Below are positions 26,362 to 34,787 of a DNA stretch of 64,000 nucleotides, one piece after another (positions within the stretch are counted from its first letter, which is position 1; every line of letters begins with the position of its first letter). The position numbers and the translations under genes were made by a program. Origin of the DNA: Burkholderia sp. Bp9143. GTDB lineage: Bacteria > Pseudomonadota > Gammaproteobacteria > Burkholderiales > Burkholderiaceae. Where the stretch lies: positions 1 through 64,000 of the forward strand of contig NZ_QTPO01000005.1 of the NCBI RefSeq assembly GCF_003853645.1, read 5' to 3'. The notes below the pieces were generated by a model that saw nothing but the letters and a program-made list of their open reading frames with translations, was not told the origin of the DNA and did no database searches.

Positions 26362-27414
26362 ATGGATAGCGGACACGATCACCAAAAATTCTTCTATTTC
26401 CTGCTGTTCGCGGTCACCGTCGGACTGTGCTGGATCCTCGCGCCGTTCTCCGGCGCCGTCTTCTGGGGCACCATTCTCGCGATCCTGTTCCAGCCGGTGC
26501 AGCGCTGGCTCGCCGCGCGCTTCGGCAAGCGGCGCAATCTGGCCGCGCTCGTGACGATGTCGCTGATCATCCTGATCGTGATCCTGCCGCTCGTGTTCGT
26601 CGCGGCAACGCTCGTGCAGGAAATCGCGTACGTGTACCAGGAACTGAAGAGCGCGCAGCCGAATTATTCGCAGTACTTCCATGACATCATTCATGCGCTG
26701 CCGACGTCGATCCAGAACCTGCTGCAGAAATACGGGCTGACCAACATCCCCGGCATCCAGAAGAAGCTGACCGACGGCGCCGCGCAGATCAGCCAGTTCG
26801 CGGCGGCCCAGGCGCTCAGCATCGGCCAGAACACGTTCCAGTTCGTCGTCAGCTTCGGCGTGATGCTGTACATGGTGTTCTTCCTGCTGCGCGACGGCGG
26901 CGAGATCGGCCGCCGCGTGCGCCGCGCGATGCCGCTCGACGAAGAGCACAAGAACCTGCTGCTCGCGAAGTTCACGACGGTGGTGCGCGCGACCGTGAAG
27001 GGCAACATCGCGGTCGCGCTCGTGCAGGGTGCGCTCGGCGGCCTGATCTTCTGGATCCTCGGGATCGAGGGCGTCGTGCTGTGGGGCGCGCTGATGGCGT
27101 TCCTGTCGCTGCTGCCGGCGATCGGCGCAAGCCTCGTGTGGGTGCCCGCCGCGCTCTACTTCCTCGCGATCGGCGCGATCTGGAAATGCGTGATCCTCGT
27201 CGCGTTCTGCGTCGGCGTGATCGGCCTCGTCGACAATCTGCTGCGCCCGATCCTCGTCGGCAAGGACACGAAGATGCCCGACTGGGTCGTGCTGATCTCG
27301 ACGCTCGGCGGGATGGCGCTGTTCGGCATCAACGGCTTCGTGATCGGGCCGCTCGTCGCCGCGCTGTTCATGGCGAGCTGGGACATCTACGCACGCGCCG
27401 AACAGGGGGAATGA
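26362..27414 (+). CDS. AI-2E/PerM family transporter
   Basis: A 350-residue membrane protein of the AI-2E (PerM/TqsA) family. It has two N-terminal helices (FYFLLFAVTVGLCWIL; GAVFWGTILAILF), a third helix at LIILIVILPLVFVAATLV, a soluble segment with the amphipathic helix ending near LLQKYGLTNIPG, and the C-terminal helices including LLPAIGASLVWVPAAL and the family motif GKDTKMPDWVVLISTLGGM. Members export small molecules or act as ion antiporters; the substrate here is unknown. The ATG at 26362 removes a 25-residue arginine-rich extension of the open frame. Confidence 0.88.
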   Translation: MDSGHDHQKFFYFLLFAVTVGLCWILAPFSGAVFWGTILAILFQPVQRWLAARFGKRRNLAALVTMSLIILIVILPLVFVAATLVQEIAYVYQELKSAQPNYSQYFHDIIHALPTSIQNLLQKYGLTNIPGIQKKLTDGAAQISQFAAAQALSIGQNTFQFVVSFGVMLYMVFFLLRDGGEIGRRVRRAMPLDEEHKNLLLAKFTTVVRATVKGNIAVALVQGALGGLIFWILGIEGVVLWGALMAFLSLLPAIGASLVWVPAALYFLAIGAIWKCVILVAFCVGVIGLVDNLLRPILVGKDTKMPDWVVLISTLGGMALFGINGFVIGPLVAALFMASWDIYARAEQGE

Positions 27415-27448
27415 CGCACCGCGTCACGGATGACGAATCCTGATCACG

Positions 27449-27470
27449 ACGGGCGCCACGGCGCCCGTTT
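27449..27470 (+). terminator. Hairpin after the PerM-type gene
   Basis: ACGGGCGCC and GGCGCCCGT can pair around the short sequence AC, and the stem is followed by TTTC. It lies 34 bases past the stop and is a weak intrinsic terminator. The rest of the gap to 27673 shows nothing further. Confidence 0.5.
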
Positions 27471-27673
27471 CAATTTCCGGCCCCGCCACCGTCATCACGC
27501 CGCCATACGGGCCGACACGATGCGCGCGCCCCGATTCCAGCGGCACGATCCGATCGTCGCGCGCATCGCGCCATGTCGCGCGAACCTCCGCTCCCGCCGA
27601 CCGCGAAAGCGGTTGGCCGTCAAATCCTAAATTGATACCGGACTATTCAGACTCAGCGCGCGAGCGATGCGGT

Positions 27674-28690
27674 TCATGCGTCCGGATCGACGCGCAGCAC
27701 GAGCTTGCCGCGATGGTCGCCATCGAACAGCCGATTCAGCACGTCGGGGGCGTTTTCGAGCCCGTCGGCGACGGTTTCCTCGGCCTTGAGCCGGCCGTCG
27801 CGCAGCCATCCGGCGAGCGTCTGCACCGCTTCGCGGCTCTTGCGGTAGTCGAGGATCAGGAAGCCGCGCATCGTGATCCGCTTCGAGATCAGCACGCCGA
27901 CGTCGTCCGCCGCGCGGCCGCTGTTGTAGTTCGAGATCACGCCGCACAGCGCGACGCGCCCGCCGATCACCATCCGCGACAGCACCGCGCGCATCACCTC
28001 GCCGCCGACGTTCTCGAAATTCACGTGCACGCCGTCCGGCGTCGCTGCCTTCAGCTGCTCACGGAAATCGTCGGCCTTGTAGTCGACGGCCGCGTCGAAG
28101 CCGAGCGTCTCGGTCAGGTAGCGGCACTTGTCCGCGCCACCCGCGATACCCACCACGCGCGCGCCATGGATCTTGCCGATCTGGCCGGCGATCGAGCCGA
28201 CCGACCCGGCCGCCGCCGACACGACGAGCGTCTCGCCGGGCTGCACCGGCGCGATGTCGGTCAGCCCGTAGTACGCGGTCAGGCCGCTCATCCCGCACGC
28301 GCCGAGCAGCGTCGGCAGCGGCAGGCCCGACTGCGCGGGCAGCTTCACGAGCTGCGCGGCCTGTTCGGCCGGCACGACCGCATAGTCCTGCCAGCCGACC
28401 AGCCCCTGCACGAGATCGCCTTCCGCGAACCCCGCATGGCGCGACGCGACCACGCGCCCGATGCCGAGCGCGCGCATCACTTCGCCGATCGCGACGGGCG
28501 GCAGGTACTGCGGCACGTCGCTCATCCACACGCGATTGGTCGGGTCCATCGACAGATACAGCACGCGCACGAGCACTTCGCCGTCGGCAAGCGCCGGCAC
28601 CGGCGTTTCGAAGAGCGAAAAGTGTTCACGGCCGACCCGCCCTTCCGGGCGCGTCTTCAGCAGCAGCTGGCGGTTTACGGGTGTCGACAC
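27674..28690 (-). CDS. NADP-dependent medium-chain oxidoreductase (CurA/leukotriene B4 dehydrogenase-like)
   Basis: A 338-residue zinc-independent MDR enzyme. The N-terminal GroES-like domain has LVRVLYLSMDPTNRVWM. The nucleotide-binding motif is VVSAAAGSVGSIAGQIGK, and the tail has MRGFLILDYRKS, typical of NADPH-dependent double-bond reductases that act on enones. No catalytic zinc cysteines are present. It begins 37 bases past the SDR stop on the same strand, so the two oxidoreductases are likely co-expressed. The substrate is unknown. Confidence 0.9.
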   Translation of the reverse strand: MSTPVNRQLLLKTRPEGRVGREHFSLFETPVPALADGEVLVRVLYLSMDPTNRVWMSDVPQYLPPVAIGEVMRALGIGRVVASRHAGFAEGDLVQGLVGWQDYAVVPAEQAAQLVKLPAQSGLPLPTLLGACGMSGLTAYYGLTDIAPVQPGETLVVSAAAGSVGSIAGQIGKIHGARVVGIAGGADKCRYLTETLGFDAAVDYKADDFREQLKAATPDGVHVNFENVGGEVMRAVLSRMVIGGRVALCGVISNYNSGRAADDVGVLISKRITMRGFLILDYRKSREAVQTLAGWLRDGRLKAEETVADGLENAPDVLNRLFDGDHRGKLVLRVDPDA

Positions 28691-28727
28691 GATGTTCTCC
28701 TCCGGTTGTTGTTGTCGTCGATGCGCG

Positions 28728-29516
28728 TCAGACCGCGCACATGCCGCCGTCGATCACGAGTTCGGCGGCCGTCACGAAGCGGCTCTCGTCGGATGCCAGA
28801 TAGACGGCCGCATGCGCGACGTCGTCCGGCTCGCCGAGCCGGCGCAGCGGAATGCCGCGCGCGAGCTTGCGCGTCGCATCGCGTTCGCCGAGCGACTGGA
28901 ACAGCGGCTCGACGATCCCCGTGCGAATGAACGCCGGGTGAATCGAGTTGCAGCGCACGTCGAGCTCGCGGCGCGCGCAGTCGATCGCGACCGACTTCGT
29001 CAGCGACGCAACCGCGGCCTTCGACGCGTTGTATGCGGTGAAATCCGGCTCGACCTTGAACGCGGCCACCGACGAGATGTTGATGATCGACGCCGGGCGG
29101 CTCGCGCCGAGGTAAGGCAGCGCATGCTTGCAGCCGAGCACGATGCTCTCGACGTTGATCGCCATCACGCGCCGCCACTCGTCGAGCTCGATCTGCACGG
29201 GCGCGCCGATCGAGCCGACGCCCGCATTGTTGACGAGCACCGACAACCCGCCCATCGCTTCGTTCGCCTGCGCGAGCAGCGCCTGCCAGCGCGCCTCGTC
29301 GCGCACGTCCTGCGTGGCCGCGAACGCGACCGGCGCCGCGTGCCCCGCATTGAGCTCGTGCGCGAAATCGTCGAGCACCGCCGCGTCGGCGATGTCGGTC
29401 AGGAACACGCGCGCGCCCTGCTCGACCATCCGGCGCGCGATCGCGCGGCCGAGGCCGCCGGCAGCGCCCGTGATGTACGCGCACTTGCCTGCGAGGCGCG
29501 AGGAAACGACTGTCAT
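28728..29516 (-). CDS. Short-chain dehydrogenase/reductase
   Basis: A 262-residue classical SDR. The coenzyme motif is TGAAGGLG, followed by [11 protein letters not shown], the catalytic serine region [14 protein letters not shown] and YNASK with the active-site Tyr and Lys. The acidic residue after strand 2 (LTDIADAA) favours NAD over NADP. It ends with [15 protein letters not shown], as in the 3-beta/17-beta-hydroxysteroid-like group. First gene of a two-gene set with the MDR enzyme. The substrate cannot be told. Confidence 0.9.
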   Translation of the reverse strand: MTVVSSRLAGKCAYITGAAGGLGRAIARRMVEQGARVFLTDIADAAVLDDFAHELNAGHAAPVAFAATQDVRDEARWQALLAQANEAMGGLSVLVNNAGVGSIGAPVQIELDEWRRVMAINVESIVLGCKHALPYLGASRPASIINISSVAAFKVEPDFTAYNASKAAVASLTKSVAIDCARRELDVRCNSIHPAFIRTGIVEPLFQSLGERDATRKLARGIPLRRLGEPDDVAHAAVYLASDESRFVTAAELVIDGGMCAV

Positions 29517-29938
29517 GGGACCTGCTCCTATCGTGAATCGTCGTGGCGAACCGGCGCCGCGACGGCGGTTGTCGCGCGCCGGCCGACGGCCGTGCGGTTT
29601 GCGCGAGTATAGCGAGCCGGCCGCACCGCGCCGGACAAATCCGGCAGGCCAACGCTGCCGGCCCCGATCGAACGAACGCCAGCGTACGCGATTGCCGCCA
29701 ATCGATGAAATGAATATTCGTCATGCCCGGTCATAGACATGGCTCATGACTTTCGTAGCCACGAGCGTCGGGGACGAACCTGCGCGGCGCGGCCTATCAC
29801 CGCGGATATCGGCCCAATGAAGGCCGGACATCGGCTTTTGACAACGACGGGGAACGAATGGAATGAGACGCGGGGGCGGCGGCCGTGGCGACGACCGCAT
29901 CTGACACCGGGGCACCGATGCCCCGGAACGAACAGCCG
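29517..29938. other. 422-base gap between the SDR and PAP2 genes
   Basis: No gene is supported. A hairpin with arms CCGGGGCA and TGCCCCGG (29907-29926) lies just past the PAP2 stop and probably marks its mRNA end, although no T run follows. The less GC-rich stretch around 29695-29755, which includes the palindrome GAATATTC, may carry the SDR promoter. Several short open frames have neither ribosome-binding sites nor recognisable products. Confidence 0.4.
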
Positions 29939-30535
29939 TCAGACCCCGTCGCCGGACGTGCGCATGAACGCGCAGAACTGCGGGGAATGCGTGTCGATCA
30001 TCTGCTGGAACGGTGCGCGATGCCCGTACGCGATGCCGGACACGAGGAGCAGGCAGGCGGCCGCGATACGCGGCGAGAACGCGCGCTTGTGCGCCCGCTC
30101 GTAGGCACGCAGGAACACCAGCGCGACCAGCGCGCCGAGCAGCCAGCCCACGACGACTTCGGGAATCGTATGTGAATGGTCGAACACGCGCGCGACGGCC
30201 GTCACCGCGCCGACGAGGAAACCGGCCGCCATGCCCGGCACCTTGCCCGGACGGAAGGCCTGCCACAGCATCGACAGCGCGACGGTCCACACGGACGTCG
30301 ACAGCATCGTATGGCCGCTGATCACGCGGAAATCGAACTGCGGGATCTCGACACCGCAGCCCGCATAGAGGATCTTGGTCGCCCCGACCAGGCTCATGCC
30401 GGCCGCGAGCAGTGCGATCCAGCGCACCGCGAGCCGCCGGTTGGACAGCGCGAGCCAGACCGCGCAGGTCAGCGCAACCGGCAGAGTCAGCGCGGCATCG
30501 CCGATGTTGCTGATTTCACTCCACATAACGGACAT
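29939..30535 (-). CDS. PAP2 family membrane phosphatase
   Basis: A 198-residue polytopic protein with about five hydrophobic segments. The PAP2 phosphatase motifs are recognisable: SGHTMLST (motif 2) and RVFDHSHTIPEVVVGWLLGA (motif 3). Motif 1 (KILYAGCGVEIP) departs from the usual KXXXXXXRP, so the active site may be altered. Members act on lipid pyrophosphates, including undecaprenyl pyrophosphate, on the outer face of the inner membrane. A link to the polysaccharide genes nearby is possible but not shown. An in-frame ATG three codons later (30526) is an alternative start. Confidence 0.82.
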   Translation of the reverse strand: MSVMWSEISNIGDAALTLPVALTCAVWLALSNRRLAVRWIALLAAGMSLVGATKILYAGCGVEIPQFDFRVISGHTMLSTSVWTVALSMLWQAFRPGKVPGMAAGFLVGAVTAVARVFDHSHTIPEVVVGWLLGALVALVFLRAYERAHKRAFSPRIAAACLLLVSGIAYGHRAPFQQMIDTHSPQFCAFMRTSGDGV

Positions 30536-30606
30536 CGAACGGCTAGCAAAAGGCGCAGTTTAACGCACGCGCGCCGCGCGCCTGTTTCAGCCTGTGACAG
30601 GCTGTA

Positions 30607-31923
30607 TCAGCCCGCGACACCCGTGATCAGCAGCAGGTTCGTGCCGGTGATGACGACGAACAGCGCCCAGGCGGCGGCCTGCATCCTGCGGCCGATCGCA
30701 TGCTCGCCCATCATGCCGCGATCGCTGACCGACCGGATCAGCGGCCACATCGCGAACGGCAGCTGCAGGCTCAGCAGCACCTGGCTCCAGACGAGCAACT
30801 GCCCGACCGAATTCTCGCCCAGCAACAGCACGCCGATCAGCGCGGGCACCAGCGCGAGTCCGCGCGTGATCAGCCGGCGCTGGTAGCACGGGATCTTGGT
30901 ATGCAGGAAGCCGTCCATGATCACCTGGCCGGCGATCGTGCCGGTCAGCGTCGAGCTTTGCCCCGACGCGAGCAGCGCGATGCCGAACAGCAGCGCGGCC
31001 GCGCCGCCCGCGATCGGCGTGATCAGCCGGTACGCCTGTTCGATGTCGGTCACGTCGTGCTGGCCGGTCGCATGGAACGCCGCGCCGGCAACGACCAGGA
31101 TCGCCGCATTGACGAGCATCGCGACGAACAGTGACACGCAGGTATCGATGCGCACCAGCGCGAGCGTGTCGCGGATCAGGCCGCGCGCGCCGCCGACGAC
31201 ATGGCGCGTCTGCACGACCGACGAATGCAGATACAGGTTGTGCGGCATGATCGTCGCGCCGACGATGCCGAGCGCAAGCACGATCGCGTCCTTGCGGTCA
31301 TGGCCTGGATTGCCCGGCACGAGCCCCTTCGCGACCGCATGCCAGTCGGGCGGCGTGATCGCGACCTGCGCGACGAAGCAGAACGCCATCGTCGCGATCA
31401 ACCCGAGCACGATCGCCTCGATCTGCCGGACGCCCTTGCCCTGCAGCCCGAGGACGATCACCGTGTCGAGCGCGGTCAGCACGATCCCCCACGCGAGCGG
31501 CACGCCGAGCAGCAGCTTGAACGCGAGCGCGCAGCCGAGCACTTCGGCGATGTCGCACGCGATGATCGACACCTCGGCGGTCACCCACTGCACGATGCGG
31601 CCGAAGCGGCCATAGCGGTCGTAGCTGGCCTGCGCGAGATCCTTGCCCGCGACGAGGCCAAGCCGCGCGGCGAGCATCTGCAGGAAGATCGCGGCGAGGC
31701 TCGAGAACGCGACGACCCACAGCAGCGAATAGCCGAATTGCGACCCGGCCTGGATGTCGGTGGCCCAGTTACCGGGATCCATATAGCCGATCGCGACCAG
31801 CAGGCCCGGGCCGAAGAAGCGCTTGAGCTTCATCCAACGCGACGCGCCGGCGTCGATCGTGATGCTGCCCTTTACTTCCGACGGGCAGAAGGGGGCGGTG
31901 GCGGTAGTGGGGAGCAAGGGCAT
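30607..31923 (-). CDS. mntH: MntH, NRAMP-family manganese/divalent metal transporter
   Basis: A 438-residue proton-coupled metal importer with eleven or so membrane helices. The two metal-binding motifs are present: GYMDPGNWATDIQAG in helix 1 and ATIMPHNLYLHSSVVQTR in helix 6. The ATG at 31921-31923 gives an N-terminal tail of normal length; the open frame continues 25 codons upstream. A short stem AGCCTG/CAGGCT at the 3' end may be a weak terminator. Only 84 bases separate its start from the end of the WecG-like gene, so the mntH promoter must be compact, or it may receive read-through from the polysaccharide operon. Confidence 0.93.
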   Translation of the reverse strand: MPLLPTTATAPFCPSEVKGSITIDAGASRWMKLKRFFGPGLLVAIGYMDPGNWATDIQAGSQFGYSLLWVVAFSSLAAIFLQMLAARLGLVAGKDLAQASYDRYGRFGRIVQWVTAEVSIIACDIAEVLGCALAFKLLLGVPLAWGIVLTALDTVIVLGLQGKGVRQIEAIVLGLIATMAFCFVAQVAITPPDWHAVAKGLVPGNPGHDRKDAIVLALGIVGATIMPHNLYLHSSVVQTRHVVGGARGLIRDTLALVRIDTCVSLFVAMLVNAAILVVAGAAFHATGQHDVTDIEQAYRLITPIAGGAAALLFGIALLASGQSSTLTGTIAGQVIMDGFLHTKIPCYQRRLITRGLALVPALIGVLLLGENSVGQLLVWSQVLLSLQLPFAMWPLIRSVSDRGMMGEHAIGRRMQAAAWALFVVITGTNLLLITGVAG

Positions 31924-32007
31924 GGGTCGGACGCCGTCGATAATGCCCTGATTGTACGGAAAGGCGGCGGCTCCGTGGCAACGGGCCGTGCCCCCCACCC
32001 GAACAGG

Positions 32008-32775
32008 TCACTGCCCGGTTCGCCCTGCCGGCATACGGCGCGGCCGTGCCGCGAAACGCGCGCGCAACAACATCCATGCGAATCGGCTGTTCGTCGTCCA
32101 GTAACGCCGCCACATGCGTCTCGGCTCCTGAAGCACGCGAAACAACCATTCGAGACCGGTCTTCTGCATCCAGCCAGGCGCACGTCGAACCTTGCCTGCA
32201 ACGACATCGAACGTGCCGCCCACACCCATCACAAAATCGACGCCCAGTTCTGCCTTCCATCGATTGATGAAATTTTCCTTTCGCGGTGACGTGATCGCCA
32301 CGAAAAGCAACCGTGCACCGGACGCGCGAATCATGGATACCACGGCTTCCTCGTCGTCCCAGAAATATCCATGATGAATCCCGGCGATCTTCAAGTGCGG
32401 GTATTTTCTTTCGACCGCACTGGCCGCCGCCGTTACAACGGCATCTGTGCCGCCGAGCATGAAGACAGGCAGCGCCTCGTCCTGCGCCATTCGCAATAAC
32501 CGGTCGAACAGGTCGATGCCGGCGACGCGCTCGGCGACCGCGTAGCCGAGCGTACGCGCGCCCCACACCACCCCCATCCCGTCGATGTTGATAATGTCGC
32601 AGGCTCGCACCGACCCTGCCAGTTCCTCGTCGGCCTGCATATTGACCAGCTTGGCAACGTTGACGACCACGTGCTGGGTAAATTGCCGACGGGTAACGCG
32701 ATTACGGATCAGTTCGACGGTCTCCGACATCGTCGCGACGTCCATCGGACAACCAAACAGTTCGATGCGATTCAT
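32008..32775 (-). CDS. WecG/TagA/CpsF-family (GT26) glycosyltransferase of EPS2
   Basis: A 255-residue GT26 transferase. Family landmarks are VRACDIINIDGMGVVWGART, VFMLGGTDAVV, LLFVAITSPRKENFI, the GVGGTFDVVAGKVRRAPGWM block and the C-terminal LEWLFRVLQEPRRMWRRY. In enterobacterial common antigen synthesis the homologue WecG transfers N-acetylmannosaminuronic acid from UDP-ManNAcA. This operon also encodes WecB and WecC, which make exactly that donor, so the same activity is the best inference. The ATG overlaps the preceding gene's stop by four bases. It is the last gene of the EPS2 run; no terminator was recognised before mntH. Confidence 0.9.
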   Translation of the reverse strand: MNRIELFGCPMDVATMSETVELIRNRVTRRQFTQHVVVNVAKLVNMQADEELAGSVRACDIINIDGMGVVWGARTLGYAVAERVAGIDLFDRLLRMAQDEALPVFMLGGTDAVVTAAASAVERKYPHLKIAGIHHGYFWDDEEAVVSMIRASGARLLFVAITSPRKENFINRWKAELGVDFVMGVGGTFDVVAGKVRRAPGWMQKTGLEWLFRVLQEPRRMWRRYWTTNSRFAWMLLRARFAARPRRMPAGRTGQ

Positions 32776-33983
32776 ATGATTTCCGGTTCGGAAAGGCAAG
32801 CGTTGGCAGTGTCGGCCGCGTGGACCCGGTTCGCGAGCAACCCGATGGCATAGAACGCCCATGCCTGGGTCCACCGCAAATAGTCGACCCGGTTCGTGAA
32901 GCCTGCGTTGCGCTGGTAGACGAAGCGCCCCTTCTCGGGCATGTAGAGCGTCTCTACCGCCCGCTCGAATACGCGCACGGCCAGCGCGTGATCCGCTTTG
33001 GACTTGGAAACGGTCAACAACGTAATCAGCGCCTGTGCAACGGAGTGCATATCGAGCGGCCAAATCCTGTCGTCGTAGTATTTGACGGTTCCGTCGGGCA
33101 GGAAGAATGTGTCTCGATAGTAAGCGAGCCCCTGATCAATCGACTCGGCGAACACCCTCGTTCGACCTACGTGCTGCAGCCGATGCAACGCCTCGAGGTT
33201 GTATCCGGTATGAAATCCATCGACGAAATCGTGATGATCGCGTAATCCGTACGCCCATGCGCCATCTTTCCGTTGCATGGAAGCCGTCAACCGTGCGGCA
33301 GCGATCGCGCGCTCGCACATCGATGTGTCTTCGATCCGCACCGCCGTTTCGGCAACGAACGCCGCACTCCACAGATTTGCGTTGTGAACAAAGGCGCGCT
33401 CGCCGGGGATGTAGGCGAAATAGCCGGATCCTTGATATGGCAGGTACAGCGAGTCGAGAAAATGGCCCGCGTCGACCGCTACATCGCTGAATCGGGCTTC
33501 ACCGGTAACGCCGCCCAGCGCGTACAACGCGCGCGCCACATAGCAGGTGCTGATCGCATTCGGTGTGCCGACCGGCACGAAGAACGCCCTCGCAGCCCAG
33601 TCGAAGTGATAGCCCCATGCGCTGTGGCGCCAGCGCTTGCGGTCCACGCGCTGCTCCAGCAACCACTCACCGAGCGCGCGCGCCTCGTCGAGACTCGCCC
33701 CGTCACCGATGCGCTGTTCGCGCTCCAGCAGGCCGAGCACGACGAGCGCGACGCCCTTCGGATTGCGCATTCGCGGAACACCGAGGATCTGCCTGAAATT
33801 GAACGGGCTGCGCTTGTGCAGTTGCAACCATGCGATGCGGGCAAACGGCAGTTTCGACAAACCCGTGTATCTGAACAAGCGACTGTTCAAACCGTCGAAC
33901 GGATCGTGGCCGGCATACGCGTGTCGACGGCAATGCGCCAGCACGGCATCCGACACCTGCGCGGGATCAGGCCGTGCGGTCAT
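32772..33983 (-). CDS. VpsJ-like predicted alpha/alpha-toroid protein of EPS2
   Basis: A 403-residue protein with no signal peptide or membrane helix. It is rich in aromatic residues and repeated helical hairpins (for example SAWGYHFDWAARAFF, TCYVARALYALGGV, NLWSAAFVAETAVR, GAWAYGLRDHHDFVDGFHTG), resembling the (alpha/alpha) barrel of glycoside hydrolases and epimerases. Similar proteins are annotated in databases as polysaccharide biosynthesis protein VpsJ, without known chemistry. It overlaps both neighbours by four bases, between the lyase and the GT26 gene, so it is surely part of the pathway. An intracellular modifying or chain-trimming role is a guess. Confidence 0.75.
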   Translation of the reverse strand: MTARPDPAQVSDAVLAHCRRHAYAGHDPFDGLNSRLFRYTGLSKLPFARIAWLQLHKRSPFNFRQILGVPRMRNPKGVALVVLGLLEREQRIGDGASLDEARALGEWLLEQRVDRKRWRHSAWGYHFDWAARAFFVPVGTPNAISTCYVARALYALGGVTGEARFSDVAVDAGHFLDSLYLPYQGSGYFAYIPGERAFVHNANLWSAAFVAETAVRIEDTSMCERAIAAARLTASMQRKDGAWAYGLRDHHDFVDGFHTGYNLEALHRLQHVGRTRVFAESIDQGLAYYRDTFFLPDGTVKYYDDRIWPLDMHSVAQALITLLTVSKSKADHALAVRVFERAVETLYMPEKGRFVYQRNAGFTNRVDYLRWTQAWAFYAIGLLANRVHAADTANACLSEPEII

Positions 33984-34786
33984 CGCTTGGCCTTCCTGTC
34001 GCCGATCACGACCTTGCCGAAGTACAGCGTGATGGCATCGATGTCCGACGGTTCCTTTTGCCAACCCGGCTTATATACCCCGAATTTCAGATAGGCGCTG
34101 ACGTCGCCGGGATACGCATTCGGCTTCCCGCTGCCCTCGAAAACGCTCATGCCGTTTTTCCACAGGCGCGTGATCGCGCGCTCGCCACTTGCGTCGGGTG
34201 TGTACTGAAGGGCCCAGTCGACCCATTTCCCGCGGTCATCGGACGCGCAGCAAAGACGCCCGCCGAATCCATGCGCGGTATTGGTCCCGCCGCGCACGGA
34301 GAACGTGTACTCGTTGCCGAGCAACGTGAGCATGAACGGCGGCGAGCCCGACAAGCCGCTCTGGTGAATCTGCGTGATGATCTCCATCTGCTGACTATCG
34401 AACGCGAAATCGCGCGGCAGGTAAGTTCGCCACCAGATCAGATAATCGTGCCCCGGAGAGAAGACGATGTCGCGTGGCAACGAAAATTCCGCGCGCGGCG
34501 ATCCATTGATCAGATACGTGAAATTCTCGCTCTTCTCAATCTGCACGCGAATCGACCGGCGTGCGGAATCCAGCGGATCCGCCGTCAACATGACGTCCGA
34601 GCGCCGGGCCGCCTGGATTTCGAGATCGCCGATTCCGCCTTGCCAGTCGTTCGAGTAGATTGGCCGATAGGATTCGACGTGCACCGATTTCGTGAAATCG
34701 GACGCAGACGCCGTCGCATCGGCCGCAGCCGTCATGCCGATACACGCCGCTACCAGTGCACGTCGCAAATCTCGCTTCGCATTCAT
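33980..34786 (-). CDS. Exported polysaccharide lyase (heparin-lyase-like) of EPS2
   Basis: A 268-residue protein with an N-terminal signal peptide (MNAKRDLRRALVAACIGMTA, cleaved near residue 28). The mature part is beta-rich and resembles the Polysacc_lyase (PL20/heparin lyase I-like) jelly roll: FSPGHDYLIWWRTYLP, EIITQIHQSGLSGSPP, GKWVDWALQYTPDASG and the C-terminal VSAYLKFGVYKPGWQ, which ends in the family's YFG-type strand. Such enzymes cleave uronic-acid-containing glycans by beta-elimination. That suits a polymer predicted to contain ManNAcA. Periplasmic lyases in export operons usually degrade mis-targeted or over-long polymer. Confidence 0.8.
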   Translation of the reverse strand: MNAKRDLRRALVAACIGMTAAADATASASDFTKSVHVESYRPIYSNDWQGGIGDLEIQAARRSDVMLTADPLDSARRSIRVQIEKSENFTYLINGSPRAEFSLPRDIVFSPGHDYLIWWRTYLPRDFAFDSQQMEIITQIHQSGLSGSPPFMLTLLGNEYTFSVRGGTNTAHGFGGRLCCASDDRGKWVDWALQYTPDASGERAITRLWKNGMSVFEGSGKPNAYPGDVSAYLKFGVYKPGWQKEPSDIDAITLYFGKVVIGDRKAKR

Positions 34787-34787
34787 G

